DNA of 64,000 nucleotides from an uncultured Armatimonadota bacterium. Lineage in GTDB: Bacteria; Armatimonadota; Fimbriimonadia; Fimbriimonadales; Fimbriimonadaceae. The position numbers were made by a program, and so were the translations under genes. The notes under the pieces are model-generated. The model was given only the letters and a program-made list of their open reading frames with translations, did not search any database and was not told where the DNA came from. Below, one piece after another: positions 1 to 8,900 of this stretch. How positions within the stretch are numbered: position 1 is the first letter of the stretch; each line of letters starts with the position of its first letter. The stretch is taken from positions 62,001 through 126,000 of the forward strand of contig CAILEM010000060.1 in assembly GCA_903833215.1 (NCBI GenBank). The letters are read 5' to 3'.

Positions 1-624
1 GCCGCTCTCGTTAAGCGCCTTCTGAAAACCAGAAAGACGATCGAAGGGGCCGCGGTGCGGTCTGGCTCCAATCACGGCAATATCCCTATGCCCGAGGTCA
101 ACAAGGTGCTTACCCACCATGTATCCACCTCGGGCGTCATCAGCCATCACCAAATCAAGATGTTCGGCCCCTTCGACCCAGCCGAGCAACACCACGGGCG
201 TGCCCGAAGCAACCAGGCTCTCCACTTGGGACTTGGTGACGAGTCCATTTACCGCGGTGACAAGTAGCACACCATCCGCCCGATGCTCATAGAGTGAGGT
301 TAGGCAATCGCTTTCCGATTCTTGATCGGCCCCACTCAGATGAAGTTGCAGGCGGTAGCCAGCCTCCTTGACGCGGTCAGCAACGAGCTGGATCAGCTTT
401 GGGTAGTACGGGTTGGCGACTTGAGGAACGACGAGCCCAATCGTTCGAGTGGATTGAACCCGAAGATTTCGAGCGACGAGGTTGACCTTATATCCCGCCT
501 CTCTTGCCAACTGCTGGACGAGGTCCTTGGTCTTTTGATTGACCAATGGGCTGTCGGCAAGCGCACGAGAAACCGTGGACTCTGAAACCCCAGCCTTTGC
601 GGCAATATCGGATAACTTTATCAT
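1..624 (-). CDS. LacI-family transcriptional regulator (3' end cut by window edge)
   Basis: This DNA-binding sugar-responsive repressor runs off the left edge after 208 codons. The N-terminus has the LacI helix-turn-helix: start MIKLSDIAAKAGVSESTVSR, then the hinge region (about residues 45-60, RNLRVQSTRTIGLVVP), then the periplasmic-binding-protein-like effector domain. The ATG at 622-624 places the HTH at the usual distance from the start. It is divergent from the aldo/keto reductase-like gene at 718, and two identical palindromes lie between them, so it probably represses itself and that gene. It is closely related over its whole visible length to the LacI gene at 63120: both share QLVADRVxEAGYxLQLHLSG and LGWVEGA segments. 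The effector is unknown. Family assignment is very secure. Confidence 0.95.
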   Translation of the reverse strand, partial: MIKLSDIAAKAGVSESTVSRALADSPLVNQKTKDLVQQLAREAGYKVNLVARNLRVQSTRTIGLVVPQVANPYYPKLIQLVADRVKEAGYRLQLHLSGADQESESDCLTSLYEHRADGVLLVTAVNGLVTKSQVESLVASGTPVVLLGWVEGAEHLDLVMADDARGGYMVGKHLVDLGHRDIAVIGARPHRGPFDRLSGFQKALNESG

Positions 625-635
625 TTTGTCCCGCG

Positions 636-684
636 TTGCAATCGATTGTAACACGACGTCTTAATGTTTTGCAATCGATTGTAA
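636..684. promoter_or_regulatory. Two identical LacI-type operators, 33 bp apart
   Basis: The 16-mer TTGCAATCGATTGTAA occurs at 636-651 and again, unchanged, at 669-684. It is palindromic around a central CG apart from one position per arm, the classic shape of a LacI-family operator. The two centres are 33 bp apart, about three helical turns, suiting cooperative binding on one face. They fill the 93-bp gap between the divergent LacI gene and the aldo/keto reductase-like gene. Autoregulation and control of the neighbour are inferred. Confidence 0.85.
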
Positions 685-717
685 TAATCGCTTCGGTTCT
701 GGTAAACCTACGGCATC

Positions 718-1617
718 ATGCAACCAAAGCTGACTGATCTGACCCGATTCGTATACGGAACTACGCGCCTGGGGGATCAGAGCATCTCCTTTGAGGACAG
801 GGTTGCAATTGTCACCGAGGCGATTGATGCGGGGTGTTGGCTTCACACCAGTAACCAATATGGTGAGGCCCTTAGCGTGCTGAATGCTGTTTACGAGGCG
901 AACCCTTCCAAGTTCCCTTCGACCATCTACAAGCTGGGTCATAACTCCCCAGACGAGGTTCGGGAGCAAGCCACCAAGCAGTTAGCCGTGGTCGGAACGC
1001 CAAGTATGGCGATTGGCCAAGTATTCCCAAGCGGTCAGCTAGCTGAAGATCTATGCACCGGTGGACCCGGAATCGCTGGGTTGGCCAAGCTGAAGGAAGA
1101 AGGTCTCATCGGACGGTTTGAGATGGAAGTCTGGCCATGGAGTTCGGACATCGCATTGCGAACGATTCAGGGTGGGCATGCCGATGACGTCATCGACGCC
1201 TACACCTTCTACTTGAATCCATTGCAGCGGTTCGTCACCAACGAAGTGTGGGACTTGATGCTCGAGAAGAACGTCTCCATCGTCGCGATGCGAACAGTAG
1301 CTGGTGGCGACGTTCGACACACCTTAGTCAAGCCAGATGCTCCCGACTACTTAAAGTTCCGGGCTGGTCAAATTGCCCCAATCTTCGAACGATCTGGCAT
1401 TGAGTCTTGGACCGAATTCGCCACCCGCTACGCGCTTGGCTTCTCCCAGGTCCGCGCGACGGTGGGTTCGACCGCGCGAAGCAGCAACCTGTCCGAGTTC
1501 TTAGCAGCTTCGAAAGACGCGCAACCGTTGCCAGCCGACATCGTTGGGGAGATTCTAGCGCTCCAGCGTCAGTGGTCCGACGACCACGACCGCCACGCTC
1601 CGCAGTGGTCGATGTAG
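718..1617 (+). CDS. Aldo/keto reductase-like protein with degenerate catalytic tetrad
   Basis: The 299-residue protein resembles the aldo/keto reductase TIM barrel. It has an N-terminal YGTTRLGD strand (residues 13-20), then a segment at 41-49 aligning with the family's FDTAxxYG motif, and a KLG strand at about 72-74. The tetrad appears altered. The tyrosine (Y48) and lysine (K72) are present. The aspartate position is histidine (H43), and no histidine follows the strand near residues 97-103 where the catalytic one normally sits. Redox activity is therefore doubtful; it may be a sugar-binding or lyase-like derivative. The divergent LacI gene and operators upstream suggest a carbohydrate role. 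Fold assignment is from pattern only. Confidence 0.6.
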   Translation: MQPKLTDLTRFVYGTTRLGDQSISFEDRVAIVTEAIDAGCWLHTSNQYGEALSVLNAVYEANPSKFPSTIYKLGHNSPDEVREQATKQLAVVGTPSMAIGQVFPSGQLAEDLCTGGPGIAGLAKLKEEGLIGRFEMEVWPWSSDIALRTIQGGHADDVIDAYTFYLNPLQRFVTNEVWDLMLEKNVSIVAMRTVAGGDVRHTLVKPDAPDYLKFRAGQIAPIFERSGIESWTEFATRYALGFSQVRATVGSTARSSNLSEFLAASKDAQPLPADIVGEILALQRQWSDDHDRHAPQWSM

Positions 1618-1732
1618 CTAATTTCCTCTCTACTTTGCGTTGGAGTGTGACATCAACGTGCCACACCTTCCAACGGTCTCCCTGATCGGCCCGCAGTTTC
1701 GTTCCGAATTACGCCCTCGGCGAAGTCTGGGT

Positions 1733-1945
1733 AAGGCGCTCACACCGCTAGGTGCTGTCTCCCCTCGCCGTCCCGAACCATCGCTTAATCGTTCGTCATC
1801 GCTGGGCGCACGATCAACTCGCGCCTTCGCGCTCAAACAGGATCGTGCTGAATGCCCAGCGACGAGCGAACGGCGACGGTTATGGACGGCGAGGGGAGAC
1901 GAGTTGAACTTTCCTTTCCGGAACACTGCGTGTGTTCCTCGTCTA
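1733..1945. repeat. Long hairpin repeat, copy A
   Basis: A perfect 17-bp inverted repeat (1757-1773 with 1884-1900, GTCTCCCCTCGCCGTCC) encloses further nested inverted repeats, including GCACGATC/GATCGTGC. The outer parts match the element at about 9886-10030, whose arms differ in sequence but still pair, so the hairpin itself is conserved. Copy A carries about 70 bp of extra stem-loop missing from copy B. It lies between the aldo/keto reductase-like gene and a toxin-antitoxin pair, with no gene inside. It could be a mobile MITE/REP-like element or a structured RNA. Confidence 0.7.
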
Positions 1946-2099
1946 AGCTGTTTCGACAAACGGCGTGCGTACCCAGAGGGTTCAAGAATACGGAAGATTG
2001 TCAGCTCATGGAAATACACTGTTCGATTCCAGGCATTGCGTTGGTAGATTTCAGGTCATAATTAGGAGGAATCTTGACGATTTAGGTCATAATAAATCT

Positions 2100-2348
2100 A
2101 TGAGGCAGATATCCGTGCACGAAGCAAAGGCACACTTTTCTTCGATCATGAAAGAGGTCGAAGCTGGTGAAGTGGTTGTTGTGACGCGTCATGACAAGCC
2201 AGTGATTGAGATGCGCGCTGTTTCACACCTACGAACACCGCAACTGGGTGCTTTTGCCGAAGAAGATGGTGTCCACCTTGAAGTTAGCTGGACAGACGAG
2301 GAACTGGAAGAGATCTTTGGCGAGCTTGGAGTCATGCCTAAGCTTTGA
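2100..2348 (+). CDS. Phd/YefM-type antitoxin
   Basis: This 82-residue protein is the antitoxin of a toxin-antitoxin pair and should bind both the toxin and its own promoter. The N-terminus (MRQISVHEAKAHFSSIMKEV, then a GEVVVVTRHDKPVIEM strand) is the Phd/YefM DNA-binding fold. The acidic C-terminus (SWTDEELEEIFGEL) would wrap the toxin. I chose the ATG at 2100 because family members begin there; the frame is open further upstream to 1965 but that part overlaps non-coding sequence. The stop overlaps the start of the PIN toxin by 4 nt, indicating translational coupling. Confidence 0.88.
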   Translation: MRQISVHEAKAHFSSIMKEVEAGEVVVVTRHDKPVIEMRAVSHLRTPQLGAFAEEDGVHLEVSWTDEELEEIFGELGVMPKL

Positions 2349-2731
2349 AGCTACTTCTCGATACCAACGTATTTCTATGGGTGTCGAGAGAGCCAAAGCT
2401 CCTTAGCCCCCGCGTAACAGAGCTTCTACAGGATCCATTCAACGAGCGGTACGTTAGCGTTGCGACAGTTTGGGAGATGCAGATTAAGCATTCGCTCGGC
2501 AAATTGCCTCTTCCCGGAAAGGCTGACCTTGTCGCTCAGGCTTGGATGCGCCCTCTCGTCGCAAAGTCGCTCCCAATTGACATGAGGCATCTCCGTACGC
2601 TCTATGAGTTGCCATTCAACCATCGCGATCCGTTCGATCGAATGCTTTTGGCGCAGGCCATGTCCGATGACATGATGATCTTATCTGCCGATGAGGTTCT
2701 TGGGCAGTATTCCGTTCCTGTCATTTGGTGA
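2345..2731 (+). CDS. PIN-domain toxin ribonuclease (VapC-like)
   Basis: The 128-residue PIN-domain protein is the likely ribonuclease toxin partner of the Phd-type antitoxin upstream. It begins at TTG 2345 within the overlap TTGA, giving MKLLLDTNVFLWV with the first catalytic aspartate (D6). The central acidic region contains the conserved WEMQIKHSLGKL stretch, and the C-terminal DPFDRMLLAQA motif carries the later acidic residues expected of a Mg-dependent nuclease. Length and motifs match the type II VapC-like subgroup that pairs with Phd rather than VapB antitoxins. The RNA target is unknown. Confidence 0.88.
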   Translation: MKLLLDTNVFLWVSREPKLLSPRVTELLQDPFNERYVSVATVWEMQIKHSLGKLPLPGKADLVAQAWMRPLVAKSLPIDMRHLRTLYELPFNHRDPFDRMLLAQAMSDDMMILSADEVLGQYSVPVIW

Positions 2732-2806
2732 AGAATCTTTTCCCAGGGACTTTGCTCTACAGGTTGTCAGGAACCCTTGTAAGATGAATGAGCTCCGGAA
2801 TTTTGC

Positions 2807-5800
2807 ATGCCAGACCAAGCAACACCTCGCCTATGTTTGTTTGGGCTCCCTCGTGTTGAGGCGGGCGATATTCAGCTTGACCGGTTCCCAACGAGGCGCT
2901 GTGTCCTCATTCTGGCCCGCCTTGCGATTGCCCACCAAAGGCGGATGTCACGAGCTCAACTAGCGGAAGTTCTTTGGCCAGATGAGCCGTACGAGGCTAC
3001 GCGACAGCGAATGCGGCAGGAGCTATCACGGCTCCGCCTAGCGCTTGGGCCATTCGATCAGCTCCTCGAAACGACCGCAGAATCTGTGCGACTCGACCTA
3101 ACCGAGGTGCAACTCGATGTCGACGAATTCGAACGCCTGATTCGTACCGCAAAACACTCTATCGAGCCCGCACAACGCCAGAGTCTGCTGCGGCGAATTG
3201 TTGAAATGGCATCCGCGCGATTCATGTCTGGTTCGACTGAGAGTTGGATTGAAGTCGAGCGAATGCGTCTCGATGTCGTTCGCTATGGAGCGATGGTTGA
3301 TTTGGGAAACCTCCTGCTCGAATCTGACCACCCTGATGAAGCAATGCGTTTTGCTCAAGAAGCCATTGAGGTTGCCCCTGAAAGAGAATCCGCACACCTC
3401 CTGCTGGTGAGCGCCCTACGCGATCTCGGGCACTTTGAAAGTGCAGTCGCCCACTTTCGTGCGTTCCGGCTGGCGATGACAACCAAACACGGCGTTCGGC
3501 TCTCAGCTCATGCGGAGCGGATCGGTGCCGAAATTGAGCAACCGGTAGCCATAGTGCAAGAGGCCCCTATGGGCCTCAGTTTCTCGCTTCCCGCACCCTC
3601 AGAGCCGATCTATGGGAGGGATGAGACCATCGCTCAAGTTGTCGATTTGCTCATCCCCACCGGTGGAAACTCGCGCCTGGTTACTGTGCTTGGCGTCGGA
3701 GGAATGGGAAAAACGCACCTGATCCTGTATACGTGTCGAGAGCTTTCGAGCGCATTTGGTGAGCGTGTTGCCTATATCGACTTGTCAAATCTTGAGAACG
3801 CAGAGCTCATTCCGAGCGCCATATTGGCCTCGCTTGGCTTGGGATATGTTCCGACAAAGAACCCTATAGATTCTCTGAAAGCCATCTTGTCGAAGGGCGA
3901 ATTAGTCTTGGCGCTCGACAACCTCGAACAATTCGGATCCTCTGCTGCCCAAGTCGTGCGTCTACTTCTGGACGAGATTCCGACCCTCCGCGTACTGGCA
4001 GGAAGCCGAATCCCCCTTAATCTAGCCGGGGAAGTTCGAATCAACTTGGGGCCATTGTCAATTCCATCGGAATCCGCCCGGGAAAATGAGGCGACAACTT
4101 CCGCCGCATTGCACCTGTTCCTAAGCCTTACGGGCACCCTCCAGACGTCGACTCGATTTCGTCCTGACGAATGGGCGACGATATCCAACATCGTTCGACG
4201 CCTCGAGGGCGTTCCCCTGGGTATGCAACTTGCCGCATCCAGAATGCGGGCGATCGGACCGAAGGCACTTCTGCGGACCCTCGATCAGGGACTAAGTGTA
4301 TTAACTAACGCGCGCGCGGATGCGCCCGAAAGGCATCGAACTTTACGTAACGCGGTGGCCGGCAGTGTCGACCAACTGGAGCCGTCCGTACAGCAGGCAC
4401 TGTTTGCCCTTTCCATTTTCCGAGGTGGCTGGACGCTTGATGCGGCTGAGACTCTATGTGGAATTCAAGATGCATCCTTGACGATGGAGCTGCTCGCCGA
4501 CGCCTCTTTGATTACCATTCTCAATGACGGCCAGCAGATTCGATTTCGAATGCTTGAGACCATTCGCGAGTATTCCGTCTCCCTACTCACAGAGCAGCAG
4601 ATTGCGGAGTTGAGACGCAGCTTTGTCAGTTGGATGGTTGAACGGTCGCGTCTCGTTGCGGTTGATCTGATCGACGGCACGGCATTGACTGAAATCGATT
4701 CGCTTGAACTTGAGATCGACAATCTCCGCGAGGCACTTCGGTACAGCCTGGAGGAATTTCCGGAGTCGGCGTTTGAACTCGGAGCAAACCTTGGGTCCTT
4801 CCTACTCTTTCGGACGAGCGGCTACGAAGCATATCAGTTTTACACGGAGCTGTTCGCGCGTTACGGGTCTCTTCCCGTGGGTCTGTCCATGCTCCGCTCT
4901 TCGTACGGGCATTCCCTCATTGCCCACTTTGTTCAGGCGAGTGACATGGGTGATATCTACGATCGCACGCTTCGGTTGGGCCACGCCATCTCTGATCGTT
5001 CACTCGAAATCAAGACGCTCGTTCTGCAAGCCTTCCGAGCTCAAAACAACATCCAGTATGCGGAATGTCGAGGGTTCCTCAGCGAGATCGATGCCTTCGC
5101 ATCTGAATTTGGGTGGTTCGAAAGTGAAGGATTTGCGGACAGAGTCAAGAGTCGATTTGCGCTGTATCAGGGAGAACTCGAGTCTTCGATCGGTCACCTT
5201 CGGTCCGCTGTTTCTTGGTTCAGTGCAAGGGGCGAGCTGTTCTTTCAATCCCTGTGTCGTCGTGACCTAGCGGCGGCGGCGATTGACCTTGGCGATGTCG
5301 ATCTTGCTCGCGCAAATTTGGCCGGACTCCTTCAACAAGCTCGGGAGATCCGGTATTTCATGCTGATTCCAGCCATCCATCGGATCGAGGGGCTCGTCGC
5401 GCTCCGAGAACAAAACTACCTGGAGGCGTTACGCAGCTTCCAAATCGGTCTGGCCGGGAGAAGTGAACTCGGTGTGAAATTCCACGAAGCCGAGCAGTGG
5501 AATGTTATCGGGAGGACCTACCTCGAAATGGGCCAATTGCCTGATGCAAAAGTTGCCTTTACCAACGCCGCAAAGATGTGGCTCGCCGAGGGCTTACCCG
5601 TCTCGTCCGCGATAGCAGTCACTGGATTAGCCGCGGTGAGCCATCAGGAAGGACAGTTGGCAAGAGCGGTTCGGATTCTCCTGTGCGCATCAGACGTGAT
5701 CGAATCTGCTGGGGCGAAGCTCATGCGTTTTGAGACGAAATTTGCGAATAACCTTCAATCTGAACTTCGGCGAACCGATCTCTTCACCGAGCACCTCACC

Positions 5801-5860
5801 AACGAATTGACGCTCGATGAGGCCATCCGGCTGGGATCAATCTCCACTCCTGCCCATTAG
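2807..5860 (+). CDS. BTAD/SARP-like regulator with STAND ATPase and TPR domains
   Basis: This 1017-residue protein has the AfsR-like layout. A winged-helix region (residues about 8-95) and bacterial transcriptional activation (BTAD) helices (about 100-245) are followed by a STAND/NB-ARC ATPase and then TPR-like helices from about 600 to the end. The ATPase has Walker A GVGGMGKT at 296-303 and a Walker B-like LVLALDN at about 366-372. Such proteins activate nearby genes by binding direct repeats close to the -10 box, gated by ATP and a signal sensed through the helical repeats. The next gene on the same strand, a large secreted protein, has such a repeat upstream and is the obvious candidate target. 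The signal is unknown. Confidence 0.9.
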   Translation: MPDQATPRLCLFGLPRVEAGDIQLDRFPTRRCVLILARLAIAHQRRMSRAQLAEVLWPDEPYEATRQRMRQELSRLRLALGPFDQLLETTAESVRLDLTEVQLDVDEFERLIRTAKHSIEPAQRQSLLRRIVEMASARFMSGSTESWIEVERMRLDVVRYGAMVDLGNLLLESDHPDEAMRFAQEAIEVAPERESAHLLLVSALRDLGHFESAVAHFRAFRLAMTTKHGVRLSAHAERIGAEIEQPVAIVQEAPMGLSFSLPAPSEPIYGRDETIAQVVDLLIPTGGNSRLVTVLGVGGMGKTHLILYTCRELSSAFGERVAYIDLSNLENAELIPSAILASLGLGYVPTKNPIDSLKAILSKGELVLALDNLEQFGSSAAQVVRLLLDEIPTLRVLAGSRIPLNLAGEVRINLGPLSIPSESARENEATTSAALHLFLSLTGTLQTSTRFRPDEWATISNIVRRLEGVPLGMQLAASRMRAIGPKALLRTLDQGLSVLTNARADAPERHRTLRNAVAGSVDQLEPSVQQALFALSIFRGGWTLDAAETLCGIQDASLTMELLADASLITILNDGQQIRFRMLETIREYSVSLLTEQQIAELRRSFVSWMVERSRLVAVDLIDGTALTEIDSLELEIDNLREALRYSLEEFPESAFELGANLGSFLLFRTSGYEAYQFYTELFARYGSLPVGLSMLRSSYGHSLIAHFVQASDMGDIYDRTLRLGHAISDRSLEIKTLVLQAFRAQNNIQYAECRGFLSEIDAFASEFGWFESEGFADRVKSRFALYQGELESSIGHLRSAVSWFSARGELFFQSLCRRDLAAAAIDLGDVDLARANLAGLLQQAREIRYFMLIPAIHRIEGLVALREQNYLEALRSFQIGLAGRSELGVKFHEAEQWNVIGRTYLEMGQLPDAKVAFTNAAKMWLAEGLPVSSAIAVTGLAAVSHQEGQLARAVRILLCASDVIESAGAKLMRFETKFANNLQSELRRTDLFTEHLTNELTLDEAIRLGSISTPAH

Positions 5861-5902
5861 AAAGGTCCGCCAATAGTCCCAGAAGTTTCTCATCAATGGG
5901 TT

Positions 5903-5936
5903 TGTGACAGATCTGTGACGATGCCCTTCTACGCTT
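5903..5936 (+). promoter_or_regulatory. SARP-like direct repeat and -10 box
   Basis: TGTGAC occurs at 5903-5908 and 5914-5919, an 11-bp period, followed 10 bp later by the -10-like TACGCT (5930-5935). There is no good -35 box. Direct repeats of 11-bp period just upstream of the -10 are the known binding pattern of SARP/BTAD activators. Position between the BTAD gene and the secreted-protein gene supports the link; binding is inferred. Confidence 0.5.
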
Positions 5937-5991
5937 CCTTTTGCATGTGATGCGGACCTCCGAGTCGGCTCGCAAAGAAAGGAGAATCAGA

Positions 5992-8900
5992 ATGAGGGCA
6001 AAAACCCAAGTGAATCCGAAACCAAAAAGGTCGTGGGCCTCGCGCTCCGGCTTTGGTGTCCGAAGAGGACTAACCTACCTCGCCGCATTGGTGGTGGGCT
6101 TATCCGCCACCGCAACATCCCAAGCCCAGGTGGGTCCTGGAGGAATCGCCTTTTTTGGTGATCGCGTCATCAAAGAATCGATCGCCTCGACGGCGCCTAT
6201 CACTCAGATAACGGGCGGAACGAATTTCACATTCGCCCGACGTGCCGATGGGACCGCGGTCTCATGGGGCCTTAACCAAAACCATCAGTGTGACCTTCCG
6301 AAAGGGCTCACTGGCATCACCCAAGTAGCTACCGGTAGTTTGCACACCCTTATTTTGCTGTCCAATGGAACAGTGAAGGCGATGGGACTCAACAACTACG
6401 GCCAAGTGGACGTGCCGGCTGGGCTGTCGAACGTCATCCAGGTGGCAGCGGGACAGTACAACTCGGTGGCCCTGAGGAGCGACGGAACCGTTCAGGTTTG
6501 GGGATGGCTTGCAGCTGGTTTGGCACCTCCGGTTGGCCTAACCGGTGTGGTTCAAATCGCGGCGGGTGAGGCACACATCGTTGCCCTCAAGAGCGATGGA
6601 TCGGTCGTCTGTTGGGGGCAGAACACTCACGGCGAATGCAATTTCCCGGGTGGTCCGAACAATGTGATCAGCATTTCAGCTTGTTACGAACATTCTGGTG
6701 CCGTACGATCCGACGGAACGATCACTTTTTGGGGGGCCAATAGCTACGGAGAGTCTGCGGTACCAGCCGGGCTCTCGTCGATTCAGAAGATCGCGGTAGG
6801 ACCCAATCACAGCTTGGCGCTGAAAGCTGATGGAACCGTCGTCGGCTGGGGAAGCAACTATGCGGGTGAAAGAGTCCCGCCAGCCGGGCTGACCAATGTG
6901 AAGAGCTTAGGCGCAGGGTCACAAGCAAGTTATGCCATCGATGGAACCGGCAAGGTCATCGCATGGGGCAACAGTGATTTCGGACAGACGCTTGTTCCAT
7001 CAGCCTTGTACGATATTCGAAAAATCGCGGCAGGTTTCGGCCATGTCGTGATGCTGAAGCATGATGGCTCCATCGCAGCATGGGGACGAAATTCCGAACT
7101 CCAGTGCGACGTTTCTGGTCTTCTGACTTCCGGTTACTCCGATGTCTCCGCCGGTACGATGCACAGTGCTCTAACCGGGGCGTCATTTGCTAACAAGAAT
7201 CTATTTGGCGATAATAGTTGGCTTCAAATCGCGATTCCACCCAACATGGGATCGGTTTACGATCACTATTGGGCTGTCGGTTCCACCACGTACGCCCACA
7301 AGATTGCTGGTGGTGTCGACGGCTATGGTCGGAGCATTGAAGGCGAATTGGGTTTGGTCTCCCAAGGTGACTTCGTTCAAATTGCAGGTGGCGCACTTCA
7401 CGCCGTTGGCCTCAGGCCAAACGGTACCGTTGCCACGGCGGGTAGCAACTCCAACGGCCAGCTCAACGTTCCTGCCGGCCTAGCCAACATCACTCAGGTC
7501 TCAGCCGGAACCTTTCACTCACTTGCTCTCGGAAGCAACGGCTTGATAACGGGCTGGGGACTTAACAATGCTGGTCAGTGCACCGCACCGGGCAACCTGC
7601 TTAGTCCAATACAGATTGGTGGAGGACATGAGCATTCTGTAGCACTGCAAGCGAGCGGAACCGTTGCTGCCTGGGGCGGAAACTCTTATGGCCAATTGTC
7701 GGGACTCGATGGCCTTGGCGGAATCAGCCAGATTGGTGTAGGTGAGTATTTCACCGCATGTCTTCCCAATGTGAGCCTGTCGGTCGCTCCCTATTCCGTT
7801 TACGGAGGAAAGACTGCTACGGGAACGGTATTTATTCCAACCCCAGCGCCAGCCAGTGGCGTTTCGGTTCTCTTGACTTCAAGCAGTTCGTATGCGTCGG
7901 TTCCATCGGCAGTAGTAATCCCTTCCGGTGCCACTTCGACAACATTCGCGATTACGACAACAAACCCAGATGTCGTAACCCAACCTGTGATTACGGCGCT
8001 GGTGAAAGATGTTCCTCAGTCGGCGCTTCTGACCATCAAACCTACCGATTTCACAATGGTGACTTCGATCCCGTCGGTTGTCGGAGGATCCACAATGCCA
8101 CTGACGCTTTCGGTGGTCTTGGCACATCCCGCCCCAGCCGGTGGAGCAACGATCAACGTCGTTTCTTCCGATCCGTCGATTACGGTACCAAGCCCGATCA
8201 TCATCCAATCTGGACAGCAGTCGAAGCAGGTTGCCCTGTCAGACCTGCGTGTTCACACTGCAACTCCCGTCACGATTACCGGCTCCTACGCCAATACGGT
8301 GGCCGTCAACTCCATTACCGTCAACCCATTCCAGGTGACATTCATGGGGCTCAATCCGTCAACGATTGTCTCTGGATTTCCAACGACGGTGTCTGTAACT
8401 CTCAACTCGGTTGCGGCGAACCCAGTTACCGTACAACTCACTTCGAACAACTCCGCCGTCATTGCGAGTCCGCAAACGATTACCGTCGCCGCTAACAATA
8501 ATGTCGGGACGCTCACAGTTACTCCCGGCGTGATTACTACCGCGGTTGGGATGAAATTAACAGCAAGTCTTGACGGCTCATCCGTTCTACGGGACTTCGT
8601 CGTCATCCCTGCAGTCGCCCTTGCGACCAACGTCACATCTGTCATTGGTGGATCAACGAATCCGACGACTCTCACCGTTACGATTCCACTTCCAGCGCCC
8701 GTCGGTGGGGCGTCGATCACGTTGAGTTCAACGGATCCATCGATCACGTTCACCAACCCGTTGGTGATTCCGTCGGGTCAAACGACCAAGACGATTACAC
8801 TCCCCGTCGGTCGTGTGCATGCTTTGACACATCTCACGATCTCGGCAGCGTATTCAACCTCGGTCGCTCAAATCGGCTTTATGGTGCTGCCGTTGCAAGT

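Noticed and set aside
1630-2047. Overlapping open frames on both strands across 1630-2047
   Set aside because: They lie in the long hairpin repeat; the palindromic, GC-rich sequence opens several frames at once and none resembles a known protein.
7758-8495. 245-codon plus-strand frame inside the RCC1/Ig-like gene
   Set aside because: It is an out-of-frame shadow of a repetitive gene and lacks any protein pattern.
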